64,000 bases of DNA from a virus. The position numbers and the translations under genes were made by a program. Positions 39,592-48,500 of this stretch are shown here, in pieces (the first letter of the stretch is position 1; every line of letters starts with the position of its first letter). The notes beneath the pieces were generated by a model that saw only the letters and a program-made list of their open reading frames with translations, was not told where the DNA came from and searched no databases. The stretch is taken from positions 62,001-126,000 of IMG/VR virus record IMGVR_UViG_3300008114_000012; one strand, written 5' to 3'.

Positions 39592-42500
39592 ATGACCATG
39601 ACTCCAACCCCATCAACAATATTCTGTGTTGATTGTGTTGAGTCAGGTTATACGTATGTCTTCAGTTGTGCCCCAACTCCATCTATAACAAGAACGCCAA
39701 GTGTTACACCAACAATTACTTATACACCTACTCAAACATCAACTAAAACTCCTACTCAAACACCAACGACGACTCAAACACCAACAATTACCAAGACATC
39801 AACTCAAACACCAACAATTACCAAGACATCAACCCCAACTAGAACGCTTACTCCAACAGGAACTAATCCTCCATCTGTTCCCGAATGTGCGGTAATATTT
39901 AATTCATTACAAAATGTATTTTTCTATGATGTTGACACGGACACTACTACACAACTTATAGTTCCTGACACAGTTGGTTCCGCGACAAATGATATTGCCC
40001 ATACTTCAAGTAAGTTGTGGATGGCTAGTGCCAGTGAGATATACGAATGGGATATTACTTTGAGTCCGTTTACCGCGGTATTTAATCGTGTAATTACATT
40101 ACCATCAGGCATAGGTCCTGGGTTGGGGGCAATTAATAACACAACCTTGATTGCGGTCCAAAGCGGGGGTAATCCAAAACAGGTTGTTTCGGTAAATATT
40201 ACTACAAATACTGCGGTATTTAAAACTCTATTCCCAATGTTGATAAACAGAGGTGTTGCGGGAGATATTATTTTAACAACAACAAATAAGGTTATTATTA
40301 CGACTAACGCGACCGCGGCACCATTCGGACAATTCATAACACAATATAATTTCTTAAATGGTGACCCTGAAGTCGATATTCAATTGAATCCAACCATCAC
40401 CCAGCCTTGGGGCATTTTTCAAGATAATGGTGAAATTTATATCATGGATGGTAACGAAACTAATAATGTATTCCATATTGATAAAAATTATCCGTACACA
40501 ATTACATTAACAGGTGATACAGGATATTCGGTGTATGGGGCTTCTCAATTACCAAATTGTTTAGATGTAAACTTCATACCTCAAATAACACCAACACCAA
40601 CCCAAACACCAACCCAAACTCCTACAACGACCCAAACACCAACAGTAACTGTAACTGAAACAATTACTAATACCCCAACTAATACCCCAACCCCAACTAA
40701 GACACCCGTGTCCTGTGACTGTTTTGAAATAACCGCGGTTGGGAATAATGCGGTTATTGACTATTTTAAATGTGGTAGTGAAGGGGTTTCGGTAAGAAAA
40801 TTAATAGAACCTGCAAGACCATTTAAAGTTTGTTTAGAAAATAGTGGAGTTACTACTCTTTCAGGGGTAACTCAAATTAGTAATTTTGGTCCTTGTATTG
40901 ACGGAGAATGTGCTAGCCCAACCCCAACTCCTACAGTCACCCAAACACCAACAAATACATTAACACCTACAATTACCCCAACAAATACATTAACACCTAC
41001 AATTACCCCAACTGAAACCCAAACTCCCACAATTACCTCAACTAGTACTCAAACCCCAACTAGTACTCAAACTATAACTCCTACACTTACCCAAAGTCCA
41101 ACACCAACAGTAACTCTTACTAATACCGTGACACCAACAATTACTGAAACACCAACAAGTACGGCAACACAAACACCAACAACTACCACAACCCAAACCC
41201 CAACAAGTACAGAAACACCAACCACAACCCAAACTCCAACAAGTACACAAACACCTACCACAACCCAAACTCCAACCACAACCCAAACTCCAACAAATAC
41301 AATGACTGTAACTCCGACTCCGGTTTGTATAGACGGATGTTCAGTTTTATATGTCGATAGTGAATCATTAATTTATTCTTATGACTATAATACAGAAACG
41401 TCTACAGTAATTTTTGACCCCAAGGCAACAGTAAGAGATATTGCTAACACTAGCTCAAGGTTATTCATTACTATCGTAAATAGAATTCAAAGATACAGTT
41501 TTTCAACTTGCCCTGTGAGTGTTACATTAATTGATGAAATAACTAGACTTTTCTTGGGTGATGGTTTATTTGCAATAAATGATACCACATTAATTATAAC
41601 TAGTACACAAGCAATTGGTCAAGAAAACGTACAAGAATTAAACTATATAACAAATACAGTAACCCCTAAATTCTCACTACCAACCGGTTATTCGGTAAGA
41701 GGTGATTTTATTCTAACAACCGGCGGAAAATTCATAGTTTCAATGTTCCAAGGATTGAGTAACTATATTTTACAATATGACTATTCAACTGGTGAACAAG
41801 AAGTTTTATTCCAAGTTTCTCAAATTATTGCCGGATTCTTTGAATTTGGTGGAAATATCTATGCTGTGGATACTTCAGGTATTGTTTATCAAGCAATTTT
41901 AGATTCTCCATGGGGGTTAGTTTCTACAACTTTAGACCCATTAACTTTTACAGGGGTTATTAAAGGTACATCCCAAGAGTTATCGTGTTTACCTACAAAT
42001 TTTAACATAGTAACCCCAACCCCAACTCCTACCCAAACCCCAACTCCTACTGTCACCGTTACCGAAACACCTACTATGACGGTAACTGAAACTCCGACTC
42101 AAACGGAAACTCCGACTCAAACCCCAACCAATACTGAAACACCTACACAAACTTCTACCCCAACACCAACACCTACTTTAGATTGTTTTTGTTACACATT
42201 TGTAAACACCAGTTTATTAGACAAACAAAATGTAAGTGGTAAAGATTGTAATAATATAAATTTTGAGTACTCATTACAAATTTCAGGTTCTGAAGGTGAC
42301 ACCGTAAGTTTATGTGCGTCATCAAGTTTAGTTTTAGACCCATTTATTGCGGTATTCAATAACGGAGTTTGCGAAGGATTTTGTGGCACCTCAACACCAA
42401 CACCAACACCGACAGAGACTCCCACACCAACCATTACTGACACTCCTACACAAACCCCAACAATTACCGAAACAAACACACAAACCCCAACTCAAACTCC

Positions 42501-45500
42501 AACAAACACTGTTACAGAAACATCCACATCAACACCGACCCCAACTCAAACTGAAACACCGACAAATACTGTAACCTCTACTCCAACAAATACAGTAACC
42601 TCTACCCCAACGATAACATCTACATCAACTCAAACTCCAACGGTTACATCAACTCCAACTCCATCAATTACCGAGTACAAGCCAGCTATAAGAACATTTA
42701 GTGGATGTTGTTTCCCATTTGAAATTTTTAAACTTTATGAAATACCTGGATTAACCGCTAACACAATAACTGAAGGTACAGTTTACTACATTGAATCCGG
42801 TGTATTTAGCGGTTGTGCTACAAACATTGCCGAAACATTCACACAAAATAATTATCTATTTGTTAATATTAGTGCCCAAACTAGTTGTAGCGGTTGTTCG
42901 GCATCCTACCCATGCCCGAGCTCAACCCCGACACCTACTGTAACATCAACACCAACAGTTACTCCAACGATTACCTCGACTCCAACGATTACCTCGACCC
43001 CAACTCAAACTGAAACCCCAACTCAAACTGAAACCCCAACTCAGACACAAACTTCAACAGTAACATCAACACCTACAGAAAGCCCAACTTCGACACAAAC
43101 TCAAACTCAGACACAAACTCAAACTGTAACACCAACAAAAACGTCAACCCCAACAAGAACACCTATTGAGTGTGTTTGTTATTCTATAACCAATATAGGT
43201 GAATTTTTTGGTAGTTATAACGGAATTTTATGTAATGGTGGACCTTCAGGAGGAATACCAATAGGTCCTGGTGTAACATTTACCGCATGTTATGCTAAAG
43301 GGTCACTTCAAACTGTGGGAGGTACTTTAACATTTCTTGAGAATGGGTCTTGTGAGAACTCAATACTTTGTCCTACTAGAACTCCGACTCCTACAAGAAC
43401 TGGTACCCCGACCCCGACTCCTACAACTACTGAAACACCTACAAATACCGTAACGCCAACTACGACAACTACTGAAACACCGACTAGTACATCAACACAA
43501 ACACCAAGTGTAACCAACACTATAACATCAACACCTACTCAAACATTGTGTTGTACCTCATGGACACTATATGGAGGTTTAGGTCAATTACTCGATAATG
43601 GATTTGTTATTAAACCTCCTTTGAGGGTAGGGGATGATTTTGCATTGATACCTACAAATGTAGGCTCACCTGGTACTTTAGTTGGTCAAGTTTTGGAACT
43701 AATCAGTGTTAGCCCTCCACTATCGCCCCAATATTTTACAATTTTAACTGCTACGTTTAACCCTATAAATTCGGCCTACTTATTAACATTTACCCCTACT
43801 TTAACAATTAATTTGGGTAGTACCTTCCAGAGTATAATTTATAACATTTATCAGTCAGGAGGTACACAATTCAATGTTTACAATTGTGGAGGGTCTCTTA
43901 CGACTTTGAATTTGAATAACAATGAAATATTGGTCATTCCTTGTTCCTATGATGTTCAGGTTATATCAGGATTCGGGTATGCTGAGTCTGACCCATCATG
44001 TGTATGTGTCACTCAAACTCCAACACCAACATTGACACCTACTGTGACATCAACAATAACTCAAACCCCAACAAATACAGTAACCGTTACTCAATATACT
44101 TGTAATTGTTATTTTATAAATGTGCCAGACATTAGAGATGGAGTAAATTTAGTATTTTTAGATTGTTTGGGTAGTTTGATTTCAATAGCACCAAATAATT
44201 TTGGAAATTATTGTGTTAGAGAAATAATTGATTATGGTTCAGGTACCGCCGAACTTGTAGGACTATGTATAGATGGAAATTGTCCAACACCAACGCCAAC
44301 TCCAACTCAAACCGAAACCCCAACCCCAACTGAAACTCCAACCCAAACAATTACCCAAACTCCAACTGTTACTCAGACCTCGACACCAACTGTTACTCAG
44401 ACCTCGACACCAACTGTTACTATCACGGAATCGGCTACACAAACTCAAACACCAACACCGACTGAAACTCCAACTAATACTTTAACACCGACTGTGACAA
44501 TTACTGAATCTGTTACGCCAACAAGGACATTAACACCAACCAAAACTCAGGCACCATGTTTATCTAGCTGTGATGTGTTGTTATTAGACAATGTCGGTAG
44601 AGTTTATATATACAATTCAGTCACTAACTCTCCACTGTACTTAGGTATTGATGGTCCTGATGGTTCCTTCGATATTGCACATACAAATAACAAAATATGG
44701 TTAAATAGAGGAACTTCATTATATGAATATGATATAATATTATGTCCGTTCTCGGCGACATTCAGCAGAGAAATTTCAGGTTCAACGGCATTTAGTGCTG
44801 GATTATTTGCAATAAATGACACTACTTTAATTGCTAATAATGGAGCGACCCCTTCTTCAATTTTAGAGATTGATGTTTCGACTAATCCTTACACAGTTAC
44901 AACAAAATTCTCTTTATTACCAGGAAGAAGAGTTTCAGGTGATTATGTTCTAACAAATTCAGGTAAGTTAATTGTTAGTAATTTTTCGGGAACAAACCCA
45001 AATGCACCCACTGGTGTTTACATAACACAATATAACTATATAACTTCGGCAACACCCCCTGTAGATAACAATGTTGATATATTAATATCCCCAACAATTG
45101 TATTCCCATATGGGTTATATCAATATGGAGGTGGTTTCTATATTCTGAGTGCGAATGGTACACAATATACTTTAGACCTAAATCCTCCGTACACACTTAC
45201 CGCGGCACCTACAGTTCCTTTACCTCCAAATACAATCAACGCCGCATATTTTGGTGCATCCCAATCCAACGGATGTTTCGACAATAACATAGTACCTGTG
45301 TCACCAACACCAACCTCAACTCCAACCCCGACCCCTACCCCAACTGCAACAATAACACAAACCCCAACTATAACACAGACTTCAACACCTACACCAACAA
45401 TAACTTCTACAGTAACACAGACTCCAACCCAAACTCAAACACCAACTTCAACAATTACTGTTACACCAACTCAAACAAGTACGGTTACATCAACCCCAAC

Positions 45501-48500
45501 TGTTACATCAACCCCGACACCAACCATAACTGAATACAAGCCGGCAATTAGAACGTTTAGTGGATGTTGTTTCCCATTTGAAACCTTTAAGATTTTCGAA
45601 ATACCTGGATTAACCGCAAATTCAATAACTGAAGGCACGGTTTATTACATTGAGTCCGTAGGATTTAGTGGATGTGCGACAAACATTGCAGAGACATTCA
45701 CTCAAAACAATTACCTATTTGTTAACTTGAGTGCTCAAACAAGTTGTAGTGGTTGCTCGACAAATTACCCATGTCCAAGCTCAACACCAACACCTACAGT
45801 TACATCGACTCCTACATTAACGCCAACGCAAACCCAAACACCAACGCAAACCCAAACACCAACTGAGACATCCACTCAAACACCAACTGAGACATCCACT
45901 CAAACACCAACCCAAACTCAAACTTCAACACAAACACCGACTAATACACAAACATCAACCAACACCCCTACCACAACAGTAACACCAACTTTGACACGTA
46001 CTCCTGATACTTGTAATTGCTACACATTCTTTAACATATCAACTTCACAAAGTTTGACTGTAGATTTTATTGATTGTACAGGCTTACAAAACCAAATTAC
46101 AATAAATTACGGAAATAGTGCTCAAGTTTGTGTTAAAAATAATATTTTCTCGGGTACCCCATCAGGGGCTTTAGTATCATTCTTAAATGGTGATTGTACA
46201 AATGGATGTCCGACAACTACCATACAAGCTTGTAACCCATTTGTAGTGAATGGAACAAATAGAATTATTTATACTTATGACCCAATAACTAACACACAAA
46301 TTCCATTACCTATTAATACCGAATCTGTTTCTATATACGATATTGCAACAAATGATAACTATTTATGGATATATGGTAATTTCGCAACATTAGGAAATGG
46401 TATAAAAGAATATTTTATAACAACATCCCCATTTACATCAAGTTTAAATAGATTTATATCGGGTTCTACACTATATCAATCCACAAGAAATGGTTTAGCG
46501 GTTTTAAATAACACCACATTAATAACGGCTTCAGGTACGGCTGGTAATGTGATAGTGAGTTTAAATATTTCATCAAATACTTGGGTTGCAACTCCGTTAT
46601 TTACTTTACCAACAAATAGAGTCCTAAGGGGTGATTTAACTTATACAAACACAGGTAATATTATTGCGTTAACTTATAATAATGTTGCGGGTACCGGGTC
46701 TTTTTTAACACAGTTTGATTTATTTGGTAATCAGGAATTAGAATTCCAAATAGGTAATTCTGTTGAAGGATTTGGTTTGTTCATGTATAATTCACAAATA
46801 TTTACGGTTGCCTCTTCATCGGCGTCTCCCGCTGTAGTTAGAAGAGATTTGAACTTCCCCTATACATCTTTAACAGTAAACAATATGACAATAACAAATG
46901 TTGGGTTTGCCCAACCGTTAAGTTGTTTAAATGTTAATTTCATAGGAGTTACCCGAACACCAACACAAACCCCAACACCTACCCCAACACCTACTACCAC
47001 TAAAACTAATACGCCTACATCAACGCAAACCCAAACCCAAACTCCAACTAGAACCTCAACCCCAACAAACACCCAAACTCCTACTATTACAAGTACCTCC
47101 ACAATTACTCCTACCGTTACAAGAACCGCCACAATTACTCCTACCGTTACAAGAACATCAACGATTACTCCTACCGTTACAAGAACATCAACAATTACTC
47201 CAACAATAACACAAACGGCAACCCAAACGAATACCCCAACAGTAACACAAACGGCAACTGTTACACAAACTGCAACTCAAACTCCTACACCTACCGAAAC
47301 TTCTAATCTGTTTGCTTGTACTTGTTATAATTTCTTCAACACATCAAATAACCAACCCGGAACAGTTACTTATTATAATTGTGATGGGGTATTTAGTTCT
47401 GTAACGGTTAGTGCCACTTCATATGTTCAATTATGTGTTTCAGGTAATTCAACAAATCCATTATACACCGCAACGACCCAAATTACTGCTATAGATGAGT
47501 TAGGTGATTGTACAGTAAGTTGCCCAACAATTAATTTGGATAGTTGTATTTCCTTTTTAGCTGGGGGGCCGGGTAACATCATTCAATCATATGATTTTCA
47601 AACTAATACCACAACTTTTTTACCCATACCAAATAGACCATGGTCAATGCTTGGAATTGCAAATACTTCAAATAAACTTTGGGTTCACGGTACTTATCTT
47701 GGTTTCACCAGTGGAGGTATAAGAGAATGGGATATAACATTTTCACCGTTTAGTGCAACATATAATGGCAGAACTATAAACATACAAAGTAATACTATAT
47801 TACCTAATAGTAATGCATGTGGTTTAGTTGCAATCGATAATTTTAATTTATTAAGTGTGTCAGGTGCTACTGCAGGGTCCCAAAGTGTGGTTAATGTTGA
47901 TATTTCAGATACCATAACCAATAACGCGGTATTTACGAAACTTTTTGATTTACCAAGTAATAGAAGAATATTAACTGATTTAGTTTTTACTCAAACTGGT
48001 AAGATTATAATAATGACCCAAACAACTACCCCTGTCAAAATATTTATTACTCAATATGATATACTTGGAAACATTGAGGTTGATGTTCCATTATTCACAT
48101 CAGGAATAGATGCAAATAGTGGATGGTCTATTTTGATTAATTCTAATAATTTGTATATTGTAAGAGCTACTACTCCTGGAGAAATTTATCAGGTAAACTT
48201 AACTTCACCATATTCGGCAACCTTACTTTCTGAAAGTTTACCAGTTACTGTGACGGACCAATCCCAATCACCAGAGTGTATCACAGTTGAGTTTATACCT
48301 GTTACAAAAACACCGACTCCAACACCTACTAAAACTCCAACACCTACCGTGACTATGACGATAACGCCAACTTCAGGTGCAACAGAAACACGGACTCCGA
48401 CGCCGACTACCACTCAAACTTCAACACCAACAATAACATCTACGATTACTCCGACAATAACGGCAACACCAACAAGAACGGCGACTCAAACACCAACAAT

